This document shows positions 8,704 through 17,760 of a stretch of DNA of 64,000 nt, in pieces (within the stretch, counting starts at the first letter, position 1; each line of letters opens with the position of its first letter). The stretch covers positions 1-64,000 of the forward strand of contig NZ_AUYB01000078.1 of NCBI RefSeq assembly GCF_001625655.1, read 5' to 3'. Source of the DNA: Pseudoalteromonas luteoviolacea DSM 6061. GTDB lineage: Bacteria > Pseudomonadota > Gammaproteobacteria > Enterobacterales > Alteromonadaceae. The notes beneath the pieces were generated by a model that was not told where the DNA came from, searched no databases, and saw only the letters and a program-made list of their open reading frames with translations. The position numbers were made by a program, and so were the translations under genes.

Positions 8704-9606
8704 TTATTGGTTTGTTTTGTGATAGTTGGCTTGGCTCTGTTGCCAAGCCCAAATAGGGGGCTTGTGCAATAACTTTAACTTATGAGACCAGGTTGGTGCC
8801 TTGTATATCTGTTGTGCAAGTTTTATATATCCACTAAAGAACACCTTAATTGGATTGATGCTGTTTATTTGTGGATAGACGCCATATTTAACTTTTTCAT
8901 CCTCTCTTGCAAATGTGCCAAATAGCCTATCCCAGATTATAAAAATTCCTGCATAGTTTTTGTCTAGGTATCGTGTATTCCGTGCATGGTGAACTCTGTG
9001 ATGTGAAGGCGTGTTAAAGATAGCTTCAATAGGGCGAGGCAGTTTTTTAACGGTCTCAGTGTGTAGCAAAGTTTGGTAAACCTGCACGATCACCTCCGCC
9101 AATAAAATAATGAATGGATGAAACCCGAGTGCGGCAAGTGGCAAGTAAAAAAACAATGGAAACAACCAGTCAAGTGGACCATGTCGATACGCCACGGAGA
9201 TATTAAAATGTGGAGAGCTGTGATGGACGGTATGAGATGCCCATGCAAATCCATTCTTATGCAAAAACCTATGCTCCCAATAGTAGGCAAGATCGGCTAA
9301 GACGATACAACATAGAATGGTCCACAAGGTTGTGGGTAATTCAACAATTTTGTAATTGTCAAAGACAAAAAAGAAGATGCCTACATATGCAATGGCTACT
9401 AAGCCTACGAGCAATATGAATAAACCTAATGTAACAAAGTTAGTTATGCTATCTCCCAACAAGTTTTTCGTAACCTGACGCTTAAAGGCATAGCGGATAA
9501 TTTCTATTACAAATAGTGAAAGAGCTATGACAAAAAACCAGTCGTCAATAAAAGTCTCCATCCACCAAATATCATCAACAGATAGCGTCGCTGTAAGAAA
9601 GTCCAT
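8704..9606 (-). CDS. Sterol desaturase / fatty acid hydroxylase superfamily protein
   Basis: This is an integral membrane di-iron oxygenase candidate. The three His clusters of the fatty acid hydroxylase superfamily are present in order: HRFLH, HTVHH and HHRVHH. Four or five hydrophobic segments surround them. Likely substrates are lipid acyl chains or polyisoprenoids, but the exact one is unknown. I place the start at 9606 because GGAGAG precedes this ATG at good spacing and it lies one base after the stop of the upstream gene; an in-frame ATG at 9621 has no such site. It forms a two-gene unit with the upstream membrane-anchored protein, and a TetR-type palindrome lies in that unit's promoter. 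Confidence 0.85.
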   Translation of the reverse strand: MDFLTATLSVDDIWWMETFIDDWFFVIALSLFVIEIIRYAFKRQVTKNLLGDSITNFVTLGLFILLVGLVAIAYVGIFFFVFDNYKIVELPTTLWTILCCIVLADLAYYWEHRFLHKNGFAWASHTVHHSSPHFNISVAYRHGPLDWLFPLFFYLPLAALGFHPFIILLAEVIVQVYQTLLHTETVKKLPRPIEAIFNTPSHHRVHHARNTRYLDKNYAGIFIIWDRLFGTFAREDEKVKYGVYPQINSINPIKVFFSGYIKLAQQIYKAPTWSHKLKLLHKPPIWAWQQSQANYHKTNQ

Positions 9607-9607
9607 G

Positions 9608-10207
9608 TTATTGCTCTCCATAGCGAATTAGCATTTCAGTAGCTGTTGTGTCACCGTTTTCAGATAAGTAATGTACTTCAACAACATGTTGAATATTCCT
9701 CCGGTAATCGATAGCTTGCCAAGCTTCCTCAAGCTGCTTTTGGGTATATTTTTTTCGGCTCAATAAGGGATGATAATCAGCCGATGCAATGGTTGTTGTG
9801 GCACTGGGCTTGGTTAAATTACCAACCGGATAACCAATAGTAACCGTGGCACTGTCAAAGTTTGCTGAAAAGTTGCGATAGTAAACATAAACCGCGTTTG
9901 GGGCTTTTTTCAAATTGCCATTCAAACGCTCATTATCACTAAAATCTTGCCAAAGCCTTGTAACATCAGATGTTGCGATGTTGGCTGTATTTCCTTGAAT
10001 TATTATTTTATTCAGGTGCTTGGTAGTTAAATTGTGCCTTTTTGAAGTCGCGGAAGTCCCCTCAATCGCTGCTTGAGTTTGTTCGTTGTTGAGAGTTGGG
10101 CTTTTCTGTTTGGTCAAAGCGACAGCTTGAGTTGGTTGCAATAGAGCGACCCCCCAAACTGAGAGTACTATGACACCAGACACTAAAATTGAGCTTGCTA
10201 GATTCAT
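9608..10207 (-). CDS. Hypothetical membrane-anchored or secreted protein
   Basis: This 199-residue protein is not recognised. It has an N-terminal hydrophobic segment (about residues 5-22) that is either an uncleaved anchor or a signal peptide. A Gln/Lys/Thr-rich stretch follows, then a soluble domain with many Tyr and Thr residues. No catalytic motif is obvious. The ATG at 10207 is chosen because AGGACAAG precedes it; a TTG seven codons upstream lacks a site. It is the first gene of a unit with the hydroxylase. The palindrome at 10260-10280 lies 53 bases upstream, pointing to control by the adjacent TetR regulator. Confidence 0.72.
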   Translation of the reverse strand: MNLASSILVSGVIVLSVWGVALLQPTQAVALTKQKSPTLNNEQTQAAIEGTSATSKRHNLTTKHLNKIIIQGNTANIATSDVTRLWQDFSDNERLNGNLKKAPNAVYVYYRNFSANFDSATVTIGYPVGNLTKPSATTTIASADYHPLLSRKKYTQKQLEEAWQAIDYRRNIQHVVEVHYLSENGDTTATEMLIRYGEQ

Positions 10208-10259
10208 ATCTTGTCCTAAATATGGCAATGATTTAATTCTAGCTTAAATTTTATACTTT

Positions 10260-10280
10260 AAATTGTCAATATGAAAATTT
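10260..10280. promoter_or_regulatory. Putative TetR operator upstream of the hydroxylase unit
   Basis: AAATTGTCA, then a 3-base spacer (ATA), then TGAAAATTT. It differs by one base from the perfect palindrome at 10960-10982 and keeps the same spacer length. It lies between the end of the tetR-like gene and the start of the two-gene unit at 10207. Confidence 0.6.
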
Positions 10281-10292
10281 ACAGTTCTTGAC

Positions 10293-10871
10293 TTATTCAA
10301 GTGTCGTGCATAAAAGCTTGGTACTGGCTTTAAGTTTGTGAACTTGATCAACTAGGGTTAGGGGTAAAAAAGATTCGGATAGGAGGTAGTTTGCATAGAC
10401 TCCATGAGCAATTAACTCGATTTTTTCTTCACAGGCTTGTGGGTACTGTGCTTTTAAAATGCCACTGACAATATCTATAAATTCCGCCATTATTTGTTCT
10501 TGGTCAGCTTTTATGGGGGGCAGCCTTTTTGCTTCAGAGAAAATAGCTTCACCAACAATTGTGTTATTGATTTGTTCTTTTGAACCAATAGTAAATAGGG
10601 CGTCTATCAATGATTCCACTTGGTTTTTACTGGGAAGCCAAGGTAGCAACTGTTGCCACTGTTGAGAGTATTTTTCCTTGAGTCTGGTACTTAGTGCACA
10701 GATAATATCGTCTCTATTACCAATGTAATGACGCAATATGGTACGTTTTACGCCAGCGGTTTCAGCGATGTTTTCTAGCGATGTTGCTTGAATACCATAT
10801 TTTAAAATACAGGTTTCTAACGCATCTAAGATCTCTTCTTTACGCTGAGCCGCCATGCTAGGTCTTGCCAT
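10293..10871 (-). CDS. TetR/AcrR-family transcriptional regulator
   Basis: The N-terminal ~55 residues are a TetR helix-turn-helix (KEEILDALETCILKYG, then ATSLENIAETAGVKRTILRHYIGNRDDI). The C-terminal helical ligand domain is not diagnostic. The start is set at the ATG at 10871, which has AGGTG seven bases upstream; a GTG three codons earlier is less likely. Two palindromes with AATTGTCA/TGACAA arms lie in its promoter region and a third before the next unit, so it very likely represses itself, the hydroxylase pair and perhaps the divergent small membrane protein. The ligand is unknown, possibly a lipid given the neighbours. Confidence 0.9.
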   Translation of the reverse strand: MARPSMAAQRKEEILDALETCILKYGIQATSLENIAETAGVKRTILRHYIGNRDDIICALSTRLKEKYSQQWQQLLPWLPSKNQVESLIDALFTIGSKEQINNTIVGEAIFSEAKRLPPIKADQEQIMAEFIDIVSGILKAQYPQACEEKIELIAHGVYANYLLSESFLPLTLVDQVHKLKASTKLLCTTLE

Positions 10872-10917
10872 AATAATCACCTTCTTACTGTTTTGAACAC
10901 TATATCAATTACACGGT

Positions 10918-10938
10918 TAATTGTCATGTTGACAACTA
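10918..10938. promoter_or_regulatory. Putative TetR operator (autoregulation)
   Basis: TAATTGTCA, a 3-base spacer (TGT), then TGACAACTA. It is an imperfect copy of the 10960-10982 palindrome and lies 47 bases upstream of the tetR-like start. Confidence 0.55.
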
Positions 10939-10959
10939 ATACTGAAAACGAGTAATCTT

Positions 10960-10982
10960 TAAATTGTCATTGTGACAATTTA
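10960..10982. promoter_or_regulatory. Perfect palindrome, putative TetR operator
   Basis: Ten-base arms (AAATTGTCA/TGACAATTT plus one outer T/A pair) flank a TTG spacer. It lies between the divergent tetR-like gene and the small membrane protein gene at 11081, so it may control both. Confidence 0.65.
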
Positions 10983-11080
10983 TTGTGAGTTGAGCGACTT
11001 TGACTTTAAGTTGATGGCAGTTTGGGCGAACGCGATCCAATAATTTAATTAGAAACTTATGAATTGATATAGAGGTGTGT

Positions 11081-11284
11081 ATGTTTTTGGGATTACCTTG
11101 GGGTTACTGGTTAGGTTTTGCTTTAGTGCTTTGGTTACTATTTGACTTAGTGAGAGGTGTTGCACATTTGTGGCACCCATATGAAAGACAGAGTCAGCCA
11201 GGAATGTATTGGCTCACAATGATTGTATGGGCGCTCGTTGCTGCATCATGCTTTGTGTATCCGCATTGGCCAATTGCCTATTAA
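11081..11284 (+). CDS. Small membrane protein, function unknown
   Basis: A 67-residue protein with two hydrophobic segments (about residues 5-25 and 43-62), rich in Trp, separated by a short charged loop (HPYERQSQPG). AGAGG precedes the ATG at 11081 at good spacing; a GTG two codons upstream is also possible. It is divergent from the TetR regulator and about 100 bases downstream of the perfect palindrome, so it may belong to the same regulon as the hydroxylase. No family is recognised. Confidence 0.6.
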   Translation: MFLGLPWGYWLGFALVLWLLFDLVRGVAHLWHPYERQSQPGMYWLTMIVWALVAASCFVYPHWPIAY

Positions 11285-11398
11285 TGATTTAGTAAAACGA
11301 TTGGGCTGACTATATTACGAAATGTGTCTTATTAAGATATTTATCTCTGAAATATATAATATCAACATCTGTTTGTATTTGATTAATAGAGAAAATTT

Positions 11399-12442
11399 AT
11401 GAAAAAGACGTTAGTATTCGGTATTACTTCTGCAGCGTTAGCAGCGAATCTATCCGTAATGAAACAAGCCTGTGCGCAGACAATTACGGATCCGCAGCCT
11501 TCAGTCATTTCCGATACCGATTGGCAGGAAACAAGTACAAATGTAACGACATTAAAAAATGTAGGGATTGGCATGACTTCGCCAACTGAGGCATTACATG
11601 TGATAGGTAATGCCATTGCTGATGACCCACTACAGCCTGCTCACTTAGTGACAAAACGATATTTAGATACGCAACTTCAAAGTGTAATAGCTCAGTCTGA
11701 CGCGCAGCAACAGCAAATTAAATCTTTACTGCAAAGAGTGTCAGCCCTTGAGAGTCAATATCAAAACGTTCGCAATGACTATATACAAGTGGTTGCGCGT
11801 CTCGATGAAGTTGAAAGCACTTTATCCCCATCAGGGCGTAATTGCCTTGATATCAAAACTCAGATCCCAGTGGCTGCAACCGGGTTTTATCTTATTGACC
11901 CAGATGGTGAAAACATTGGTGTTGATGCATTCAAAGTCTGGTGTGATATGGATTACCAAGGTGGTGGCTGGACGTTATTTGCCAACCACAAAGATAACAT
12001 CGTTAATATTCAAGAAGGGGAAGTGATATCACCTGCTGAATTTTCGGTGATGAAAGCACAAAGGTGGCAAGCTCTCAGGCAAACTGTCAGTGGTGGTATG
12101 ATGTTCAAAGATGAACATGGCCGAATCACGCAGGTGTATCAGGCTAAAATGAACAATGCCAATTGCAGAAATATTTACACAGAAGATAACTTAGCGGCAC
12201 TATCCACATTGGGTGATTACGGTCTAATCTGGCATCACGAAGACACCAATTGCAATGTGTCGTGGGACTTTGCAGGTGTTATTCTCGGTGATAAAGACTC
12301 GACCCGTGTAGAATCTTATACATACCAAGGCGCATCTGTTTTACAAGCACCAAACTCCAAAACACGTTTTGACGTTTGGCCCTATGGAAGTGATGAAAGC
12401 TCTCGTCATCATCAAAATGAGTTACTTTATTTTGTAAAGTGA
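11399..12442 (+). CDS. Secreted fibrinogen-like (GGGWT) domain protein with coiled-coil stalk
   Basis: A signal peptide (about residues 1-26, ending near CAQ) is followed by a segment like the collar of trimeric fibres (GIGMTSPTEALHVIGNA). A Gln-rich coiled coil occupies about residues 85-145. The C-terminal ~200 residues are a fibrinogen-related domain of the bacterial type, with CLDIKTQ, a WCDMDYQGGGWTLF signature and conserved cysteines. It is probably a secreted or surface trimer that binds glycans. Binding specificity is not predictable. The gene stands alone and is followed by a clear terminator. No phage genes are near, so the fibre-like collar does not indicate a prophage. Confidence 0.8.
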   Translation: MKKTLVFGITSAALAANLSVMKQACAQTITDPQPSVISDTDWQETSTNVTTLKNVGIGMTSPTEALHVIGNAIADDPLQPAHLVTKRYLDTQLQSVIAQSDAQQQQIKSLLQRVSALESQYQNVRNDYIQVVARLDEVESTLSPSGRNCLDIKTQIPVAATGFYLIDPDGENIGVDAFKVWCDMDYQGGGWTLFANHKDNIVNIQEGEVISPAEFSVMKAQRWQALRQTVSGGMMFKDEHGRITQVYQAKMNNANCRNIYTEDNLAALSTLGDYGLIWHHEDTNCNVSWDFAGVILGDKDSTRVESYTYQGASVLQAPNSKTRFDVWPYGSDESSRHHQNELLYFVK

Positions 12443-12458
12443 TAACTTTGATTGGTAT

Positions 12459-12482
12459 AAAAGGCGCTACAACGCGCCTTTT
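12459..12482 (+). terminator. Rho-independent terminator
   Basis: AAAAGGCGC, a 6-base loop, then GCGCCTTTT, 16 bases after the stop of the secreted GGGWT protein gene. Confidence 0.85.
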
Positions 12483-12558
12483 ACGACGTTGGGCAGGTGT
12501 ACCTATTTAGTTTTAGTTGTTTCTTGATTGATAACCCAGCACATTACTAATATATAAA

Positions 12559-13794
12559 TCAGTGATTTATACCTGATTTCACGGCAGCTAAGCTTTCTCG
12601 AACTTTCATAAGTCTAGGCTTATCGGGTCCTTTAATCTTTTTATCAGCAACTTTAAAATCTAAGTTTTTACCTGGTTCGAAAGCGAGCACAATAGATGAT
12701 CCCCCATATCCAAAGTGCCCCATATATTGACCGGACTGTATTTTTTCACCTGTACTGATAGCATTAGTTATGCTTCCAACACCCCAAAAGCCTATTGCAA
12801 CCATCGCAACCAATCCCAATCTTTCAGTTTTAATAACCCACACATAACGTTGATGTTTAGCAAGTTTTTGGTACCAGCCTGCTTTATCACTATTGGAAGG
12901 TGCAAGCGGACCATAAGGGTCATTGGGATCAAAATCATCAAAATCATAGTTGTATGAACCGGGGTAAAGCCCTTGCTCTATGACCGTACCAGTTACTGGG
13001 GCGTGAAAATGGTGATAATCTGTGAACCAGAGCAATGCATCCAGTAAAGGACCACCTACAAATAGCCTGCCATAGCCAGGTATAGCCTCAATTAGGTTAA
13101 ACTCATCGCCTGATTTATTAGGTAAAAGGTAGCTTTGGTGCTTACCTACATTTTGGCTCTCCTGAGTGAGGAAGAAAATCCCGCCATCGCAAGGAGCGAT
13201 AACAGGTGCTTCAGCTTCAGGTCGTTGGTTTGGCTTCAGGTTTCTTAAAAAAAACTGATTAAATGATTTAAATCCGCCTGTAGGACTTTTTGGATCTGGT
13301 AATTCATAGTTATTGATATCGAAGGGGTGCTCTTTCGTACCGGTATATTTAACCCACTCCGGCAACGTTGTGATCGAGTCAGTGCTATTTATCCATTTCC
13401 CATGACAATCCAAAAATTTCTTAAACCAGTTCTTGAAAGGCGGTTGATTGGCAAGTTGTAGGCCTGTTTCTGTATTTACTAAGTAATCCCAGTATTCAAT
13501 GTATTCTCCAGGGTTGCTTGGGGTAGGCGTGTAGGTGAGCCATTTTTTGAAAAAATGAGTGAGAGTATAGCCAGACTGCTGGTATAGGTATGGTAGCCAA
13601 TAAGAAGCGACTTCTTTTCTACGCTTGATATTTGTTTCAATACATAACTCTGAAAGAGCGCCTAAGTATAAATACTTATATTGAGGATTTTGCTCAAACA
13701 AGGCTGTTAGTTTGTTGATATGTGTGTCACAAGCTTTTTTATGTTCAGACCAAATACATGGAACGGGCAAAGAGATTGGAGTAATTGATGACAT
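12559..13794 (-). CDS. Phosphatidylserine decarboxylase-family protein
   Basis: This 411-residue pyruvoyl-type decarboxylase homologue resembles the PSD-related proteins found in fungi and some bacteria rather than housekeeping Psd. The catalytic core includes FNQFFLRNLKPNQRP, a YHHFHAPVTG segment, and the self-cleavage region GYGGSSI, where Ser366 would become the pyruvoyl group (the usual motif is LGST). About 150 N-terminal residues form an added domain. It could decarboxylate phosphatidylserine or another substrate such as an amino acid. A good AGGA site precedes the ATG. It stands apart from its neighbours, with no sign of an operon. Confidence 0.85.
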   Translation of the reverse strand: MSSITPISLPVPCIWSEHKKACDTHINKLTALFEQNPQYKYLYLGALSELCIETNIKRRKEVASYWLPYLYQQSGYTLTHFFKKWLTYTPTPSNPGEYIEYWDYLVNTETGLQLANQPPFKNWFKKFLDCHGKWINSTDSITTLPEWVKYTGTKEHPFDINNYELPDPKSPTGGFKSFNQFFLRNLKPNQRPEAEAPVIAPCDGGIFFLTQESQNVGKHQSYLLPNKSGDEFNLIEAIPGYGRLFVGGPLLDALLWFTDYHHFHAPVTGTVIEQGLYPGSYNYDFDDFDPNDPYGPLAPSNSDKAGWYQKLAKHQRYVWVIKTERLGLVAMVAIGFWGVGSITNAISTGEKIQSGQYMGHFGYGGSSIVLAFEPGKNLDFKVADKKIKGPDKPRLMKVRESLAAVKSGINH

Positions 13795-13954
13795 TATAAT
13801 GAGTCCTTTTAGTCATTGATTAAGCGCCTACACAGAGCTGGAAGTCACCTTCACGGTATATGAATGAAGCGCGGCTCAACCAAAAGTGTAGTTCATATAG
13901 AGGAAGTAAAAGAGGCGCATAGATGATTGCACCTCGCAAGGGGTGGTAATAGGT

Positions 13955-14851
13955 TTAGTGCATGATTTGTTTGAGAGCTTCTTCCAATGAAGTGTATCTA
14001 AAACGATAATTTGCATTTAACGCCTTTTGAGGGATAACTTTTTGTCCGTATATGAGAATGTCTGACATTTCACCAAAAGCCCACTTCAAGAAGCTCTCTG
14101 GCAGCCATAAGAATGCAGGGCGGTTGAGCACATTCGCTAGACAATCCGAAAACTCTTTATTTGAAACAGGGTTAGGCGCTGTAGCATTAAATGCACCCTC
14201 CAACTCAGTATGTTTGATCAAAAACAGAATTAGTTGAATCATATCGTCGATATGGATCCAAGACATGATTTGATCACCAGAGCCCATTGGACCACCCATA
14301 CCCCAAGAAAAAGCAGGAAGCATTTTCTTAAGTGCGCCACCATGGCGTGACAACACGACTCCGGTGCGCAACAAGCAAACTCGAGTTTGTTCGCTTTTAG
14401 CGCTTAAAGCCGCATTTTCCCAATCTTTACACAGCTGGTGGCTGAATTCATTGAAGGGCTTGTCAAAATTTTCATCAACAGTAACATCGGCAGCTTGTCT
14501 ACCATAAAAACCAATAGCACTACCTGATATAAAGGTGTGAGGAGGTGTACTAGCGGCATTGATTTGCTGCGCAATTTGCTCAGTTAAGCCGACACGGCTT
14601 GAGGTAATTGCTTCTTTTTGTTTGTCACTCCAGCGTTTGTCTGCAATAGGCTCACCTGCGAGGTTAATGACGATATCCAGTTCGTTGAAGTCAATATCAG
14701 TGAGTTGAGACACAAAGCGAGCGTTTTGAGGCAGTACCTGCCGAGCTTTAACTTCACTTCTGGTTAGTATGGTTAAAGTATTTCTGTTGACTAAAAACTT
14801 GCAAAGTTCTTGTCCAATTAATCCTGTAGCTCCAGTTATCAGTATATTCAT
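13955..14851 (-). CDS. TIGR01777-family NAD-dependent epimerase/dehydratase
   Basis: A short-chain dehydrogenase-like extended SDR of the YfcH type. The NAD(P) loop GATGLIGQELC is at the N-terminus, INLAGEPIADKRW is the hallmark segment of this family, and the C-terminal DUF1731-like region (NRPAFLWLPESFLKWAFGEMS) is present. The expected length is about 300 residues. The substrate is unknown. It is divergent from the AI-2E transporter gene. Confidence 0.92.
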   Translation of the reverse strand: MNILITGATGLIGQELCKFLVNRNTLTILTRSEVKARQVLPQNARFVSQLTDIDFNELDIVINLAGEPIADKRWSDKQKEAITSSRVGLTEQIAQQINAASTPPHTFISGSAIGFYGRQAADVTVDENFDKPFNEFSHQLCKDWENAALSAKSEQTRVCLLRTGVVLSRHGGALKKMLPAFSWGMGGPMGSGDQIMSWIHIDDMIQLILFLIKHTELEGAFNATAPNPVSNKEFSDCLANVLNRPAFLWLPESFLKWAFGEMSDILIYGQKVIPQKALNANYRFRYTSLEEALKQIMH

Positions 14852-14998
14852 TCCACGCCCAATTAGTGATTGGTTTACATATGTTTTGAGTTTTACCCTA
14901 GTGTTTTGAAAACAAATTCAATTACAATAGTAGCAGATACATATAAAAATTATGTGTGATCATTCCTTCAACGTTGCGACCTCGCATAAGGATCAAAA

Positions 14999-16030
14999 GT
15001 GTCATCATTAACAGGAATAAATAAAAGCTTAGTTGTATTAGCTTCCTTATTCATTGTATTAGCAGGGATAAAACTTGCAAACGATATATTAGTGCCGTTC
15101 ATTTTGGCTGCATTTATTGCCATTATTTGTAACCCGCTACTCAAGTTTTTTGCCAGCTATCGTATTCCAAAAGGGGCTGCGATCATTATTATCATCGCAT
15201 TTGTGGCTTTACTAGGTACTAGCTTGGCGGGATTAGTTGGGCAATCGCTCAATGACTTTTCTCAGCAGTTGCCCAGTTATCGAGAAGCACTACAAGATAA
15301 ATTCTTATGGCTAGTTAATACTGCCGCAAATTACAATATATTAATTGATAAGCAGCAGCTAATTTCGCTATTTGACCCAGGAAAAATGATTGATGTTGCT
15401 ACTAATATGCTTGCTGGATTTGGCGGTGTGATGGCAAATATCTTCCTTATTTTATTAACTGTTGTGTTTATGCTATTCGAAGCGCCAATGCTCAGTAAAA
15501 AAGTACACATTGCCCTTGATGATCCACAGATGAAAATGCAGCAAATAGACCGCTTTTTAAATTCAATCAATAGCTATTTAGCCATTAAAACTCTAGTTTC
15601 CTTGGCAACAGGTGCATTGGCGGGCCTAATCTTGTGGATATTAGACGTCGACTATTTTGTATTGTGGGGCGTGTTGGCATTTTTACTTAATTATATTCCG
15701 AATATTGGGTCGATCATCGCGGCTGTTCCACCTGTTTTACTCGCGCTGGTTACTCATGGTCCTGTGGTGAGTGGGCTTGTAGCTGTGGGCTACTTGTCAA
15801 TTAATACTGTGATGGGCAATATTGTAGAGCCTAAATATATGGGTAAAGGTCTTGGATTATCTACGCTGGTTGTATTTCTATCTTTGATTTTTTGGGGATG
15901 GTTGTTGGGAACTGTGGGGATGTTGTTGTCGGTACCGTTAACTATGGTGGTGAAGATTGGCTTAGAAAACAGTGAAGATGGCCGCTGGTTGGCGACCATG
16001 CTTGGCAGTTATGATGAGTCTAAAAGTTAG
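14999..16030 (+). CDS. AI-2E/PerM-family membrane transporter
   Basis: A polytopic inner membrane protein of the AI-2E transporter superfamily, close in length (343 residues) to E. coli TqsA. It has about eight hydrophobic segments. The family signature lies in the C-terminal half (LLNYIPNIGSIIAAVPP, then VEPKYMGKGLGLSTLVVFLSLIFWGWLLG). Members export small solutes or quorum signals, or act as sodium/proton antiporters; which applies here is unknown. The start is a GTG preceded by AAGGA. The 3' end overlaps the opposing small gene by 11 bases. Confidence 0.9.
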   Translation: MSSLTGINKSLVVLASLFIVLAGIKLANDILVPFILAAFIAIICNPLLKFFASYRIPKGAAIIIIIAFVALLGTSLAGLVGQSLNDFSQQLPSYREALQDKFLWLVNTAANYNILIDKQQLISLFDPGKMIDVATNMLAGFGGVMANIFLILLTVVFMLFEAPMLSKKVHIALDDPQMKMQQIDRFLNSINSYLAIKTLVSLATGALAGLILWILDVDYFVLWGVLAFLLNYIPNIGSIIAAVPPVLLALVTHGPVVSGLVAVGYLSINTVMGNIVEPKYMGKGLGLSTLVVFLSLIFWGWLLGTVGMLLSVPLTMVVKIGLENSEDGRWLATMLGSYDESKS

Positions 16031-16433
16031 CTTTTAGTTCTGTGGTATGGTGCTGTAAAAATGAAATTTTACAGCGCTTATATACCTTGGCCGCACTGGT
16101 TGAGTTGGGAAGCTCTTTTAAATATCGCCATTTGCACGAGTCTTCCATATATCGACTTTGACTAAGTAAACTGCGTTTAATAATTGGCATGAGCTGAGTG
16201 TTACCAGTGTCTTTTTCTAACTCCTCTGTATCCATAATGAGTTTGTTTATCCAAGCTTGCCTATCTCGCTCTAAGAGCTCAATATTGCTATCTAAACACA
16301 TCAGGTAGCGTTTTGCTTTTTGAGGATGGTCTGAATCTAGATGTGTGCAATCAGCCAGTGTACTCGTGCGAGCACTGGCATCTAAGCTGATTGCTGCTAG
16401 GGTCAAGGTTAAAAGATTAGTTATTCTGCTCAT
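16020..16433 (-). CDS. Hypothetical small secreted protein
   Basis: A 137-residue protein with an N-terminal signal peptide (about residues 1-22, ending near DASA) and four cysteines in the mature part, suggesting a periplasmic disulphide-bonded helical protein. It resembles lysozyme-inhibitor-like DUF1311-type proteins only loosely, and I do not assign a family. The start at 16433 lies inside the end of the histidine kinase gene, so it is probably translated from the same transcript. Its 3' end overlaps the opposing transporter gene. Confidence 0.6.
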   Translation of the reverse strand: MSRITNLLTLTLAAISLDASARTSTLADCTHLDSDHPQKAKRYLMCLDSNIELLERDRQAWINKLIMDTEELEKDTGNTQLMPIIKRSLLSQSRYMEDSCKWRYLKELPNSTSAAKVYKRCKISFLQHHTTELKANF

Positions 16434-17760
16434 AGCCAAATTCTATTGTAAATTGGGCGCCGCCAAGCTCACTGTAGTCGATGATAATGTTGCCATGATA
16501 TGAAGCTACCAAATCGGATACAATGGCCATTCCCACACCGTGTCCAGCTTCGTATGTATCGAGTCGCGTTCCACGTTGTAGGAGCTCATTACGCTTGTTT
16601 TCTGGTATACCTGGTCCATCATCGCCAATGACAAATACAGTGCCTCTATTGGGAGTCGTTTTTACTTGGATATCAATCTTATGCGCACATGCCTTACATG
16701 CATTATCGATGATATTCCCTAATATTTCCATTAAATCGGTTTTATCACCAAGAAATGCAGCATCTTCAGCGCAAAATGCCGAAAACTGGATTGCTTTATC
16801 ATGATAGACCTTGCCCATGGCGTTAAGAATTGAATTTAACACCGGCTTAACTGCAGTTTGTTTTTTCCATGTATCTGACGCACCTGTCGCTGCGCGTTTC
16901 AATTGATGCTCGATCATCGCATTTATGCGATCAAGTTGCTCTTGCGCTTCAGCGTCGTTTGCTAATGAACTGGATTTTAAAACTGCAAGGGGCGTCTTTA
17001 ACGCGTGGGCTAAGTCGCTCAAAGAAGCCCTATAGCGTTCTTTTTGGCGACGTTGAGAGTCAAGTAAAAGGTTCAAATCGGCCTTTATCGTATTCAATTC
17101 AACCGGATATAAGCCAGATATTTTATCTCGTTCGCCTGCTTCTACTTCTTTGATTTCTTTGTCGAGTCGTTGCAGGGGTCGAGCATTCCATACAAATCCA
17201 AAAGCCATCAGTGCTGCGATTACTACACCCATAATCAACATCCAATTGACCAGTGTATTTCTGAATTCAGACATAAGCGCAACGAGCGCTGAATTCTTTT
17301 TGAGCAAAATAAATTTAGCTTGTTGAGATTGTTCGGCATTGCCCAAGATAACAGTAAGGCTTAGCTGCCAAAACTCTTCACCACTATATTCTACTTTTTT
17401 AAATTCGGAGGCACCTGCTTGAGTTTGAGAAACATCAGGTGTTACCGTAAGGCTCACAGCTGATTCGGAATACCAAACTAAGGTGTTTTGTTGATAGACA
17501 AGTGCATAAGTATCTGAATTTAATCTGTTTAACTCTGGTGCAAGAATGGTTCTTGGCATTGAAATGCCATCAGAAACAAACTCAACTTCTGAAATAAGAG
17601 AATACAAATGTGCTTCTAGCGTTTTCTCAGTGGCATCAATAAGTGTTGCGTGATAAGCGCGTCCAATTGAAAAAAACAGCGCTGGTAGGGCAACTATTAA
17701 AACAAAGACAAGGATAAAACCTTGCCTTATTTTTAGTGATATCTGTGAGCTACTTACCAC
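16417..17760 (-). CDS. PhoQ-like sensor histidine kinase
   Basis: Inner membrane sensor kinase of 447 residues. Two transmembrane helices (about 12-32 and 170-190) flank a periplasmic sensor of ~135 residues. A HAMP-like segment, an H-box (SDLAHALKTPLAVLKSS), an N-box (GNIIDNACKAC) and G-boxes (VIGDDGPGIP, GHGVGMAIV) follow. The ALKTPLA phosphoacceptor context is that of PhoQ. The GTG start overlaps the response regulator stop by seven bases, indicating translational coupling. The signal could be divalent cations or cationic peptides, by analogy only. Confidence 0.9.
   Translation of the reverse strand: MVSSSQISLKIRQGFILVFVLIVALPALFFSIGRAYHATLIDATEKTLEAHLYSLISEVEFVSDGISMPRTILAPELNRLNSDTYALVYQQNTLVWYSESAVSLTVTPDVSQTQAGASEFKKVEYSGEEFWQLSLTVILGNAEQSQQAKFILLKKNSALVALMSEFRNTLVNWMLIMGVVIAALMAFGFVWNARPLQRLDKEIKEVEAGERDKISGLYPVELNTIKADLNLLLDSQRRQKERYRASLSDLAHALKTPLAVLKSSSLANDAEAQEQLDRINAMIEHQLKRAATGASDTWKKQTAVKPVLNSILNAMGKVYHDKAIQFSAFCAEDAAFLGDKTDLMEILGNIIDNACKACAHKIDIQVKTTPNRGTVFVIGDDGPGIPENKRNELLQRGTRLDTYEAGHGVGMAIVSDLVASYHGNIIIDYSELGGAQFTIEFGYEQNN

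Noticed and set aside
11399..12442. Prophage remnant, because of the tail-fibre-like collar segment
   Set aside because: The protein has a signal peptide and no phage gene lies nearby; such collars also occur in secreted trimers.
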